From: Numida meleagris
Taxonomy: Eukaryota; Chordata; Aves; Galliformes; Numididae
Direction of reading: 5' to 3'
Length of the DNA: 64,000 nucleotides
NCBI RefSeq assembly: GCF_002078875.1
Contig: NC_034409.1
Location: 104,265,014-104,329,013 of the forward strand
Under the pieces are notes generated by a model. It searched no databases. It was given only the letters and a program-made list of their open reading frames with translations, and had not been told where the DNA came from. Position 1 is the first letter of the stretch; every line of letters starts with the position of its first letter. This document shows positions 36,097-48,070 of this stretch, in pieces. The translations under genes and the position numbers were made by a program.

Positions 36097-39000
36097 GATA
36101 TTTTACCAGCTATCCAAGCCTGTAATTGACTACTGTTCCTCAGAGGACTGAAACAGGTGAGAAGATGAGTAGCCTTTTGCTGTGCTATGTTCGGTTATTC
36201 ATACCTAAACTTGGTTTCAGGCTGGAGCACAGGAAATGCTGGTGAGTCCCATCCCCTCCCAAGGCTGAGTCTTTGAAAGATTGACAGAGATGTTTTTCCT
36301 TACCACAGGGTGGGGAAAGACATTTCAACAAAATGTTCATATCATCCACAGACCTCTGGGTGGGAGTTGCATTTGCATGTTTTTGATCCTAGTCATAAAT
36401 GATCCTTTGACATACTTAGCTCAACTATTGACCCTCCTGATTGCATGACTACAACATTTCCATGGATGTTGCAGTCTGTCTGATCTGCCCAAGGAAAAGA
36501 CATATTTTTTAGGCCCTATCCACCTTGGAGATGTTGACAGTACTAAGAACAGAGTTCATGCTGACAGACTTAAAAAAGGCTTCACGTGGTTTCTCTGTGT
36601 TCCAAAAACTGCAGAACCAACTACTGTTGGTTTAGTCTGAACCTTCTCATCCTGCTCTCTTTTTATGTCAGTGTGGGAAGCACTAAACATTTATTACTTT
36701 CTATTATCTATCTTCTATTACTTTCCTGCCATGTTCTGATGGTCTTTCTGTATCTTTGGGCTATTGCTCATGTTGCTCACTGAGTAACATAGCTGTCAAG
36801 CCATCAGATGCACTCGGAGCAACAGCAGAGCATGATTCACAGTATGAACATTCTTGGTTTTGGAGCTGGCCCTCAAGGCAATGAATACAATTAAAATCCA
36901 ACTCTGCTGCTGGCCTGCAACCCACCAAGGGACTCAAAGGCACCTCAGGGCTCTGTTTCCCAACATAGTTCAGCTTGTGTGGGATAAGAAGGTAGTGATG
37001 ACTGAAATAATTTGTGTTTTCTTTGGCTTTTGACCACTGAGTAAAAACACGCTTTAGCCATTCATCTCTACCAGTTGCTGCGATGAAGGTGCTGCTAATA
37101 TCATTAGCAATAAAGCACACAAATATTCACTGTTTTAAATGTGAACTGGGGACTCCTCACTGCATTCTGGGGCAGCATTATTTTTTCCACACAGCAGCTC
37201 TGGTACCCAGTACCTTCAAAGAGGATTCGCGGTGCCTGCAGCCAGAACTGTGTCCGATTGACAAAGGGTTCCTAAAGACCACAACTGATATGGTCCTTAA
37301 GGAGGCTAAACCACAAGGAGTATGGAAGATACATACAATCTCTGTCTTCAGGTGGAATAATCAGGAGTTTTGTGGAGTTTCCTGCGTGCCTTGGTATGTC
37401 AGTCCTCCAAATAAGAAGGACCTAATGTCACATATGCCTGCATCCTTCTGGGAAAAAAATCTACAGTATAAGCAATAAAACTCCTGTGTAACAAAATCAG
37501 AGGATATAATTCTGCCTTTACCTTGGATTTGTCCCACTGTAATTTGCTGTTTTCAGTGTACAAAAAATAAAGTCAGAAAGCGGGAACAGACTTGGGCCTG
37601 TGCATTACAAAAGAGCCAAGTCTTGGAGTAAGTCCTTTAAAGATACCCCACTGGAAGTCATAGTCTTGTGCAGAAGGGCTTTCTTTTTCCTGAGTGTACC
37701 CCAGTGTTGGTATAGTTTTGAAAATAGTGTTTTTCAAAGCAAATAATAAAGAAGCAACATACCAGGAAGTGCATGGGAATTGCCATATCAAACATTTCTG
37801 CCTAGCAACTGCTGTACACAGAGAATATTAAAACAGATGTTTTAACAGGAAGATCTTCATCAATTGTAGTTTTTGCAAACATGCAGTCAGGAGTGGCCTT
37901 GAGAAAAGCAGCACATCTTAGAAAGCAACCTTTTAAATGAAATCAAAATTAAATGTACATGTGCAATGTAGCAAAGAGAGATCTGTGGCTTTCTTCCCCA
38001 TGGAGGCATTTTTTTTATTGTTGGAGACTTCTTAAAGAAGGCTTCGGTATGTCTGGATGCTAATTGTTGAGTTGTCTAGACGGTGATGATATTATTACCA
38101 AGTTATGCACAGATACTCACTTTGTCACTGTTTCCAGTGCTGCCTACACATATTGCTTCACTGAGTACTGTTGACATGTGCAAAAGCTCCCTAGATATTT
38201 ATTTTTCTCATTTAGACAGAGATACTGCATGTTTCTGAAAACCATTATGCACTGAACCATTTCTAATGTTTGAAATGTCTTGTGGGTTAGAACTGAGGAA
38301 TAATAAAGGGGATAAAAGGCACTGCAAGCAGAATTTGATGGGCTTGCTCCTGATACAAACCAAAGAACCTGGTTAGAGAATGGGGATATGTGAACATCTT
38401 CCAGATGTATAGAACAGTGCTATCTGCCCCAAATCTGAAATTAAGCGTTACTTGTTCCCATGGCTTCTCTTCCATAGGATCTATATGCAGCTGGAAAATA
38501 AGAAAAAAAAAGCCTAAAACTAAAACCTTCTGAGACGTTAAGAATGTTTGATATCTGATACTCATGTGGCCATCTAGAGAGGTTTACAGAGGTAAAAATG
38601 ATGACTTGCCTGGAGTCGTACTATCGTGCACAAATGTGTCCACATGCAAGCTGATCAAATCACCAAGGAAGCAGGGCACCTTGAACAGGAAGTGCAGGCT
38701 TCCCATGTCAAGTATGCGCCTCCTCCGAAGCTCTTTGTCCATCACGTTTTAATGCACCTACAGCACGTGACTTAGCCTGCTGTCTCTTTGTAGGGCAGTA
38801 TGTTTACTGTCATGTTCCCATCGACCAAGCTATTCATATCATCATGGAAGGCTGCCAGGTTAGTCAAGCATCTTTCCCCTTTGTGAATGTATGGTGACAA
38901 CAACCAATCACCTTTTTGTCATCATCTAGAAATGTCTTCCAGCCTGCAGCCAGTGCCTACAGTTCTCTGGATCTTCCTACTTGACCTGCCTGAAGATAGA

Positions 39001-42000
39001 AGTGGAATTTTCTGCAGAAATTATGCTCCAGTACATTTCTGTACTGGCTTTTCATTTGACCTGCAAGAGTACCTTTTGACTGGTTTGGGGAGATCCAAAC
39101 TGAAGGTCTAGGGGAGAAAGCCCAGGGGGACGCTGTGCACAACAGTCTTCACATATTTTATGAGTCCTTTTATCCATACCACTTGATTGACATCAAGCAG
39201 AAAAAAATGCCCAGAGTCTGTTGAAGAAAAGTCTCTATGACAGTGGCATCAAGAATGGATGGAACACATTAAATGTAGAATATCTACACGTCACATTCAA
39301 GCTTGTAGAACAATGTGATCAGAATGACTTAGGATTCAGGTCCTTTGTACCTCAGTTTCCCTGTTACAAAATGTGAACATCTTATCATCACCTAGAGAGC
39401 ATTGGGAAGATCCATGTTTTGAAGACTGGGAGGAACTTAGGTTTTAGGAGTTTAGGAATGGTATTGTTGATACAAGAGTATAGGCAACTTCAGTAACAGT
39501 GGCGACTCCAACAGCTTTGCTGGTAATGATGTATCTGGACTTTCCTATGTTAAGTCATGCTACAAATGTAGCAAGACTTCCTTCACTGATTTCAAAATGC
39601 TCTCTATGCCCTTGCTTAGTTTTCAGATAACTGTGCAACCAATAAAGAGAGCTAGTTACAAAACAACAGATATGAACAGTCTGCTACCAGACTGTAAAAG
39701 TTGGCCAAGAAAATGAACTTACACATTCTATATAGCAGCTTAGCTACATGTCACTCACTAGAAAAAGATTAGGGGTTCATACAGCAATAATTTATTTAAA
39801 ATAGTGTAATAAATGTCTTCTTTTTCAGATATATTACTTACACAGACATCACAGAAGAAGCCAGAAAAGACAAATTCCCTTCAGGCCATCATTGTATATG
39901 ATGGTGTTTCAAAGTCTACTGGATGTTTGTCTGCTTTAATTACTTTGTCTGCCAAACTTCATGTTGATTAGGTAAGAGGATATCTCACAAACAAAAGTCC
40001 TGATAAAGAAAAAAATGTGTATTTCTTTACAAAGCAATAAGAATGGAAGAAAGGTAGAAAGAGGAGGATATATGCTATTCTGTATGTTTTTCTACATAGT
40101 TTTGTCTGAGCTGTGGAAGTTTTTAGTACGGTTTACTCAGATGTCTGTCAGGAATTGGTTAAGCATAGTGCTGTGGCAGGAAAAGTCCAAGTGACCACTT
40201 CAATCCCATTGACTTCCTGAGATCCCAGCTCTACGTTCTCCAGAGTAACTTGGTCAGAACCCAATCTGACAGAGGCTGTCACCAAACAACTGATGCACAC
40301 AGTAATTCTGCAAATCTTCTCAGGCAAAGGTTCTAGTTAAGTTTCATGAGCACAGTTCTTAGCCTTCAATGTAATTTGGGCTTTTGAAGTGCAATGACAA
40401 GCTTACTCTAACTGAGTTTGTGGATTCTCTTAAAGGGGAGGCTTTGTCTGTGACTCAGAAATACCAGATTTTGTATCAGTAAACTGCCAAACAAGCATAC
40501 CAAGGCAGTATTTCCAGAAATATATCTCAAGTTACCTTTACTCTCTTACTCTACCCTCTTAAGTTGCTCTATAAAGGGTAGTCCTGGGCCATGGATGCAG
40601 AGCTGTAGCACTTGGTCTTGTCTGATTGGTTCTTGATTCTTGATTATGTTCAAGTAAGATTGGGAGAAACACTGCAGTAAAGCATGTGGCAGCAATACCA
40701 GTAGCTTCACCACCTCCTCTTGCAGTCTGACTCTCCATTGCTTTGCTCATTTGGTGATCATTGTGTACATGCAGGAGAAGAGCTGAGTGAGCAAGGCTGG
40801 AGATGGCCACAAACCTAGTGCTTAAATTAGCACCTGTGAAATTGAGTGCATGATCTGGGCTGCAAAGGTGGGACTGTGGGCTTTGACTTTTGCTGGACAC
40901 ATCTAACAGTTGCACTGCAGAGGCTTAGCAGACAACTACTCATCAGCTGGAGATACAGCAATCTGTATTAGAGGTGAAGTTTGGCAGCCACTTTGTACTG
41001 CAGAGACAGCGTGCACATTATGACAGTTCGACGAGCAGGCAGCAATGCATTAAAGTTGCCTTCTTTTAAGTTTTTACAGTTTACAGTTCACAATGGTGAA
41101 CAACTGTACTGGTGATGTGAAGGAGCCCAGCATCCTTGCTAGCAGCAATGGCATCACAATACAGAACATAAACAATCTGTACTGAGAATTATTTGTAGCT
41201 CTAAATATACCAATGGAAAAAGATGTGCTGAGCATGCATGTGAATTTCTACTTTTCAAAACAGAATTATACTTGAAGGATTCAGAAGGATGGCACGCTCC
41301 CAGGGAGATAACAGAAGTTAAGCTTTCATGTTTGCTCAGTTTGCTGATCTAAATGTATAGAAAATGACCATCTGTCTTTTTTTCATAAAAGGCAGAAATT
41401 GATACTTTTCTCAGTGAGTGGTGAAGTGATGATCTTTTGTTTTGCAGAATGCCCCCACAAGAGCATTAAGTCATATCCTTCTCAACAAGTGGGACCTTGA
41501 AATTGCGGTTGCAAAACTGAATCATAAGCTTTACTTTACTAACATACTCCCTATTTTTATGTGGGATTTTTTCTCTACTTATTTTCATTTCCTCTTTTCT
41601 CTTGCTATTTCCTTCCCTATGCCAAGCATGCAAAGGATGTTATCCGATGCTGGAGGAATACAGCCCTGTGTCCATGCTATTTCTAACACTGTGCTGAGAG
41701 CAAGCGATGTGTGCGATGGGAGCAGAAAGAGGCAGTGACACCTTCATCCCCCTCCCCAGCCTCAATGAAAGTCATGTCTGATGCTGAATGAAGCTGATAG
41801 TGAGATGGCAGGAGTTGAAACTTGCCTCTTAGTCATCAATTTTTGTCCGCACTGGACTGGTTATAAATTACATCACCATTGCAGGAAAGCACATGTAATA
41901 TAGACCAGTGTCTGTGCAGCCTGGTGGTGTGGGGCCTGGGATCTGGTTTCTGGCTGGGCTGCTGGTGCTGGAGGAGGCTCACCTTCCCCCCACACCCTTT

Positions 42001-42262
42001 CCCTGCCTGTACCTCACCTTACCAGCCCTGCGCAGTGGGTGCACTAGGGCTCACTGGTGGGTGGGGAGGTCCCAAGGGTTAGCTCACCCGACCAGTGAAA
42101 AGGGTGCCCAAGAGAACCTGTGCATCCCTATCTCCATATCTGTGTGTTTCTTCTGTACCATGTGATTCTACCTCAAACAGGTAGCTACAAGATATCCATT
42201 CATGTAGGGTCCTTAATACCTTGCTTATGCACTGTCTAAAGGGAGGGAGATCACATTTTTTT

Positions 42263-42538
42263 CACAGGACAAGGGGGAATGGTTTAAAACTAAAAGAGAG
42301 GAGATTTAGGTTGGATGTTAGGAGAAAATTATTTTCTCAGAACATGCTGAGGCCCTGGCACAGGCTGCCCAGAGAAGCTGTGGTGCCCCATCCCTGGAGG
42401 CGCTCAAGGCCAGATTGGATGAGGCCCTGGGCAGCCTGAGCTGGTGGGGGGCAGCCCTGCCCACGGGTTGGAACTGGATGATCTTTAAGGCCCGTTCCAA
42501 TACAAGCCATTCCATAATTCTATGATCCTATGATTCTA
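42263..42538 (+). mobile_element. CR1 LINE 3' fragment
   Basis: The first plus-strand copy in the window. It runs from CACAGGACAAGGGGGAATGG through the GCACAGGCTGCCCAGAGAAG block and GTTGGAACTGGATGATCTTT to the tail ATTCTATGATCCTATGATTC. This is the CR1 type ending in a long CCATTC(T)ATG tail. The 72-codon frame at 42221-42439 is only CR1 3' region. Confidence 0.96.
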
Positions 42539-43316
42539 CTGAGCAGGATGTTATGGTGCTCCTTGGTGGGCATTTCACCATGAGTGCAGTCCTGCAGCCT
42601 ACTGAGTTCCTTGCCATGGGAATTGTCTGATCACATTGTTTCCTTTTCCTGTAGGATCCATGGGAACAAAGAAATTAAAAAAAATGGGTTGTGTACTCAC
42701 ACACCAAAACGTTAGGTGATACACTGCCCTCTTGCCTCATCCGTGGTTCACTCATCCATTCTCCCATGCAGTAGCCTTGTATGGGAAGGGTCCCCTGGAC
42801 CTTGACTGGGAGGCACCAGAGAGACTGGAGGAGACTGAACTCCATCGAGACTTCATCATCACCCCTTGAAGAGATTTACATCAAAGTTACTACAGATACC
42901 ACCACTTGGCCTGATAAGCCTCTGCAGTCAAGTGCAGCAAGCTGGAGGGAGGCGTTCAGACAACTAAAAAATGGGAACTGCAAAGTCCTGTTCCCTTTTT
43001 ATACTTTGTAGTCATATTTTTTCTTTCATTTTTACAGCTCTCCAGGTGAATGTACTATGATGCTAAATCTCTTGTAATTACATCAAGGCCAACAGGAAAA
43101 TATCAGAATATTATAGAAAGAAAAGTAGAAACACTCATCTTTAAGCATCTCATTTTTTAATAAAGTATGGAATCTACCTAAGAGAAGTCAGAACTGCTTT
43201 CAATTTAGAAATAAGTGTGGTTGTAAAATTGTCTAAATAAGAGTATGAAAATTAGGCCTGTATATCTCAATTTCAACGTGGTAGCCTCGAGAGCAAGAGA
43301 CAAGTATTTCTTCACC
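42539..43316. other. Unique non-coding spacer
   Basis: Nearly 800 bases without a recognised element. A TATATC at 43261-43266 lies about 50 bases before the candidate start codon at 43317, which could serve as a weak TATA-like box. Confidence 0.5.
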
Positions 43317-43399
43317 ATGAAGCAAGGAAAGCTTTGTACTAGGAAACTTTTGCTGCTATTTTTTGTTTATTTGGAAGCTACACAAGCTTGGAGTCAAAG
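43317..43399 (+). CDS. Candidate first coding exon with signal peptide (hypothetical)
   Basis: The ATG sits in a good Kozak context (CACCATGA, A at -3). It encodes a basic N-terminus (MKQGKLCTRK), a hydrophobic core (LLLLFFVYL) and a small polar end (EATQAWSQ), which is signal-peptide architecture. The coding sequence ends in CAAAG|GTAAAT, a strong splice donor; without splicing the frame stops one codon later. The exon would hold 27 codons plus two bases. I cannot name a family. No downstream exon is recognised in the remaining 20 kb, so either an intron runs beyond the window or this is chance. Confidence 0.25.
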
Positions 43400-44323
43400 G
43401 TAAATTTTCTCATAAATTCAGTCAGGCCAATACTCCTACTGATATCTGCTCTTTTTGCATTGAGATTGGTGGGCTAGGAAAGAGAGTGTTTGTATATTAA
43501 GAATATTTTCCAAATGCGTTAAGAATAGTTGTATCAACAGCACCGCTGGCTAGCACTAAAATCTTGTGGTTAAGAGCTATTGGATGGTTTGTGACTAGTT
43601 TGTTCCTCCCATGTGCCATGTATGTAAAGGTATTCCCATCTCATAATTCATTTTTTACAGTGGTTTATTTTGTGGTTGAGCTTACTCAGTTTCAAAGAGC
43701 AGAGGAGACTTTTCTGTAAGGTTGACCCTTCCATGGCCTTTTTTTTCCCATTAGAATACTGTAGAAAAAATGAACAGGGATGCAGAACTGAACAAAATCC
43801 GCAGAGTATCGATAAGGGTGTTTTAAAGTAAATATAAATTATATCAAAATGAATGCAATGACAAGTCCACAAAACAAGTGTTCCAAAAGTAGGAAGTGCC
43901 AAATCTGCTCTGGTAAGGTTAAGTTAACCTACTTTGCATATCAGCTGTGATAGGCAGCATAATATTGATTAAAAATTACTGGAGAGCAACATGAAATTAT
44001 TTTTGTTTGACGAGGAAGGAAAAAAAAAGGATTTTGCAAGTGAAATGTATCCATAATAATTTTACAGTTAGAGGTTAGATTTGTGGGGGGAATTTCCTGA
44101 GTTTGTGATGCTTGATTTCAGAACAGTGAAGTTGCATTTACAGTGAGGGCACTGGTGTTAATCCAGTTTTTTGTATGTCTTAAGCCTTCTGCAAAAAAAT
44201 GTTATGGTTTGAGCCCTGGGTACTGAAAGCCTGGAATTGTTTTAGAGCTCCCTGACTGCAGCTTTGATGAAATGTTTTTTAGCATTTTCAGAAATAAGAC
44301 ATTCTCAGACAAAAACAAACTGT
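43400..44323. other. Unique AT-rich spacer
   Basis: About 900 bases of AT-rich sequence with nothing recognisable. If the exon at 43317 is real, this is intron. Confidence 0.45.
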
Positions 44324-44347
44324 AAAAAAAAAAAAAAAAAAAAAAAA
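44324..44347 (+). repeat. A24 homopolymer
   Basis: A run of 24 A. I looked upstream for a retrocopy with a polyadenylation signal and found none that I could support. Confidence 0.97.
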
Positions 44348-44356
44348 GGAGAATTT

Positions 44357-44374
44357 GTGTGTGTGTGTGTGTGT
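44357..44374 (+). repeat. (GT)9 microsatellite
   Basis: Nine GT units starting nine bases after the A24 run. A compound simple-repeat site. Confidence 0.97.
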
Positions 44375-47082
44375 AAACAGGCAATTATAATAGAGTTTAA
44401 CATTTAGTGAAACTAGAGGCTACAATACTCTTAGTGGCTATGCTACCAGCTGGGTGTGCAGGCCTCGTTGTTCTTAATAGAACCAGCTGAAAGAAACAAA
44501 CTTCATTCAAACAGCATTCTAGCAAAAAGTATTTCTCTTTCAGAAAATGCTCAAATGCCTTTTCAATACTTTTTTCAGCATTTCTGAAAATTTTAATGAA
44601 TTTATACAGAATTTGATTTTTGAAAAAAACCATTTTTATCATAAACTGTTATTGAAACCCATCGAGTTCACAAAAACAGATACTCTTGCCAACTCCCTTG
44701 TCATGTTTTTCTCTCTTTCTGTTGCCCAGTGCTTTTTCTGTATGGCTGACTCTGGTAAGCCAAGTAGCTGACGTTCAAAATCAGCTTCATTAGAAGTCTC
44801 AGCAGCATGTATACATGTTGTGTTCTTAAGGACTTTTCCTCAGAAGAAATGCTGATCTTCAGCTAACTTTTCCAGTTAAACTACCTCATAGCACTGACTA
44901 AACGTCTTTTCAGCTCAGATCAGAGAGTTGCCTCTCTGCCACATCCCACGGAGAGCATCTGGCTGGGTCACGCCGCAGTTATGCATCACATATGAAACAC
45001 AAGAGTAATGTAAATATTTGCCTTGCTGTCAAGACTTAAGAGGACTGCTTGAAAAAGTGAAATGCACACCTCTCTTTGCTTTTTCCTACTGGTCCTTGTC
45101 AAAATATTCAGTGTTAACATATATCAGACACTTAATGTTTGTTATTTTCTACTGATGATAATTCACCACTGCGACAACCTCACATTTTTTATTGCTGTTC
45201 TCCATAAAACGCAAGCTGTTTGGAAGAAGCGTGCAAAGAAGCCGGCTACACTGTACACTCCACAAGCCTTTCTCTCCTGCTAGAAATAAAAATAGGTGAG
45301 TAAAACTTAAAGCTGCCTCACTTCAAATCAGCCGCTTCTTTTTAATTTGCTTGCAAAACAGATACAAGCATCCACCCAGCCTCTGCCACAGAGGTGCCTA
45401 CGTTGTGAACAGCATGTTTTCATCCCAATGTGTGGCTTCCCACTGCCACCACAAACTGTGGCATTTTGTCTCTCAGTGATGGCCTCTTGGACTGTAATTA
45501 TGGTATATGGCTGTGCTTCTCCCCCTATCGCCACTCTTATTGTACTCTATTGGTTTGTGGTTTCCCGACTGAAACTTTAGCTACCTACTGGTTAGAAGTT
45601 GCACATTGTAATGAAGTACAGTAATCACATGCCACCTAAGTTTGTGGAACTAAAAACTAAAAGATATTCACAGCAAAACCAACAGCCACGGATTTGTACC
45701 ACTTCTCTCTCTCCTGGCAAGGTGTTAATGTCACAAGAATGGAAAAATAGCTTCTCCAGGAAAACCGTTACTGGCTGGTTAAGGTTATAATTTCCAGAAC
45801 ATCCCACATCACTTGTGCATGTTAGGAGAATGCAGAAGGATGGTAGTGTGGGTAACCCATAATCACAGCACCCTCACAAGAAGGGCTCTGAGGCTCTGGA
45901 TGACGTGTCCCTGTGCCACTCACCCCACTCCTTCCCAGCCACAGAGCCCCGAGCTCGGCCACAGGAACAAGAAGGCCAGCTAGCTTCCTAGAGCAGCCTT
46001 CATCACCCAAGAGAAAACCTCTGCCACTCTCAGTAATGTGTGTTGGCTGCACTGATGAAGAAACATTTTATTATTATAGATTCAGCTCCAATCCTAGCCA
46101 TGCAACTTGAGACGAACTTAAAATCTCATACTAAGACGAAACATGTGTCCTAGATACACAGACATTACAGCAAAGGCGTTTGGAATTACGGTGCATGAAC
46201 TAATTTCATTTTTGTTTAATACAAAACCCATTCTAGTGTGACTGTCTAATAGTTTGACTCAAAATTAATAGATCTTTACATAGCTGAGGGGAGAGTATCA
46301 TTAAAGACCAGCACAGATTGAAAAAGTTCTCAAAGATTTATGTGTGCATGTGTGCAGCAGCTCTTTGTAACTGCTAAATTCTTCTGTAGCTTATAAAGAA
46401 AGAGCTTATAAAGGCAAGAGGAGGAAATCACTCCACCTGAACATCCTAGCAGAGGTTATTGGAGCACTCAGTCCTTCCTGTTACCCAGTCCAGCCATAGG
46501 ACCTACAAATTAACCGTGCATCAGCTTGGCCAGTAGCACTGGGTTTGATTCTTATTCTTGTAGCTTTTCATAACCAAAATTCTGTCCTTTCATCCTGAAG
46601 GAAGGAGATCTTAGAAGTGAAAATGTGGAAGAGCCACATGTTGGCTGGCAGCGGACTCTGCGTAGCTCCAACTGCTTCGTATTCTTCAGTGAGCAACAAC
46701 TGAGGAGCCGGCCATATTGTTGAGCACATCAAGCTTGCAAAATTAGTCAGGAAAAAAGTATCTTTCATTCTTCATATCTTTCACCATTCTTATGTATCTT
46801 TCATTCTCTCTGTGGAGATGTGATTGCAGGCCAGGCGCGATTTGCACAGCCATGAAAAAATCCTCCCCCTCTGGAAGCCACAAGGAAACCTGCAAGGCTT
46901 GGTGGCTCAGTTTCAACACCATTTGAATGTCTATTACCTACCCTCTGTATTGGGTGCTTTGCAAGAAGAGGCTATGACCAGCGCACCAATTGAAATGAGC
47001 CTTATCTACCAACTTCCTGAATATACATGAGTTGAGGACTTTTGGAAGAAGATGAAAAAGTTTGCAGCCTTTGTGACTTTTT
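44375..47082. other. Unique non-coding sequence
   Basis: No gene or transposon recognised. The frame at 45062-45283 starts with a hydrophobic stretch (MHTSLCFFLLVLVKIF) but lacks any further domain, and the AT-rich composition explains the hydrophobic residues. Confidence 0.5.
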
Positions 47083-47287
47083 AGGACAAATTTCTTCTCA
47101 GAAAGAGCAGCAAGGCACAGGCACAGGCTGCTCAGGAAGGTGATGGAGTCAGCATCCCTGGAGGTGTTCGAGAGCCATGTGGATGTGGCACTGAGGGACA
47201 TGGTCAGTGGGCATGGTGGGGGTGGGCTGACAGTTGGACTAGGTGATCTTAGTGGTCTTTTACAACCTTAGTGATTCTGTGACTCTT
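47083..47287 (+). mobile_element. CR1 LINE 3' fragment
   Basis: The plus-strand CR1 runs from AGGACAAATTTCTTCTCAGA through GGAGGTGTTCGAGAGCC and CACTGAGGGACATGGTCAG to a degraded tail (GTGATTCTGTGACTCTTA). About 200 bases; same type as the copies at 50069 and 59071. Confidence 0.94.
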
Positions 47288-47757
47288 ACTTAGAAGTACT
47301 TGTTTGTCACTTGGTTAAATGTTAAGGGCTTTTTTGGCATAGCTTTGACCCGGAGGTGTCTCCCAGCTGAAGGCAGGTGTCAGGCAGTGTCCTGCCCCAT
47401 GCATGCTCTGCACATGGGTGCCTGGGGCTGGAGTGAGCAGCTCCCACCATGCCCTCAAGCCTTCTGCTCAGCCATTTCCAGCAGGAACCAAGGAAAATGC
47501 ATCCATGCAGAAAGTGAAATAACAGGAGAAGTAGCCTATAATACTCTTTTTGAGGAATTATTTAACAATAATGGTCCCCTTCTCCAGTGCCCTGAAGACA
47601 TCCTGATCCACACCGAAGGAAGTCCACATGCCAAAATGTACGCAGGCTGAGATCAGCCCATGGGCAGGTCACTGCCAGCCAGCACATTTCTGGGGACACA
47701 CACTCACACGCTCTTCCATTACACCCCATTTTGCTGGGACTAAACATCCAGCCTGAA
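47288..47757. other. Unique sequence upstream of CpG-rich patch
   Basis: Holds most of a 116-codon plus-strand frame (47300-47650) that I do not recognise. No promoter element is clear. Confidence 0.45.
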
Positions 47758-48070
47758 AAAATCCCGCCGGCACCTCCAAAATACAGCACTGCCATCTGCG
47801 TGGCGTCTGCCATCTGCGGGAGGGCGCCTGGAGCTGGGCAGTCCCAGCGGGGTCGGGCAGAGGGGACAGCTGGCCGGGCTCGGGCTGAGCCAGCCGATCA
47901 CTGCTGGCAGCAGAGGGAGGTGAGCTGGCAGCACCGCGCACTCCTCACGCCAGCTGGGCCAGAAGTCTGCGGTGCTTGAACGTCTGTCAGCATCAGGGCC
48001 GACCTCACGCGTTAAAAATAGGGCTGTCAGGAGAAGAGAGAAGAGTGAGCGGGAAAGGGAGAAGACGCCC
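47758..48070. promoter_or_regulatory. CpG island-like patch, candidate promoter
   Basis: Counting by eye over 47761-48000, G+C is about 68% (77 C, 87 G) with 17 CpG, an observed/expected ratio near 0.61. CpG continues to about 48070. This passes the classical island thresholds only narrowly, but it stands out sharply because the rest of the window is CpG-poor. Open frames on both strands here are short. A TATA/MEF2-like TTAAAAATAG lies at 48012-48021. It could be the promoter of an unannotated transcript, in either direction. Confidence 0.5.
48012..48021 (+). promoter_or_regulatory. TATA/MEF2-like box
   Basis: TTAAAAATAG fits the MEF2 consensus (YTAWWWWTAR) and resembles a TATA box. It lies at the downstream edge of the CpG-rich patch; a plus-strand start site would fall near 48040-48050. 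Pattern match only. Confidence 0.25.

Larger units (their letters stand above)
35046..42262. other. Longest CR1-free stretch after 20 kb; unique sequence
   Basis: More than 7 kb carries no recognisable transposon. A perfect consensus splice donor, CAG|GTAAGTG, occurs at 35092-35099 without a convincing acceptor upstream. Microsatellites at 35668 and 36064 are separate entries. The 131-codon frame at 37083-37478 is the longest here and is discussed as a finding; I do not recognise it. Confidence 0.5.

Noticed and set aside
41448..41738. Exon-like frame after TTTTGTTTTGCAG
   Set aside because: The acceptor is plausible and the first 25 or so residues look protein-like, but no usable donor follows and the frame turns into T-rich Phe/Leu codons.
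45062..45283. Secreted-peptide-like frame with hydrophobic start
   Set aside because: The hydrophobic residues follow from AT-rich sequence; no cysteine pattern or cleavage-site context supports a defensin or other known peptide.
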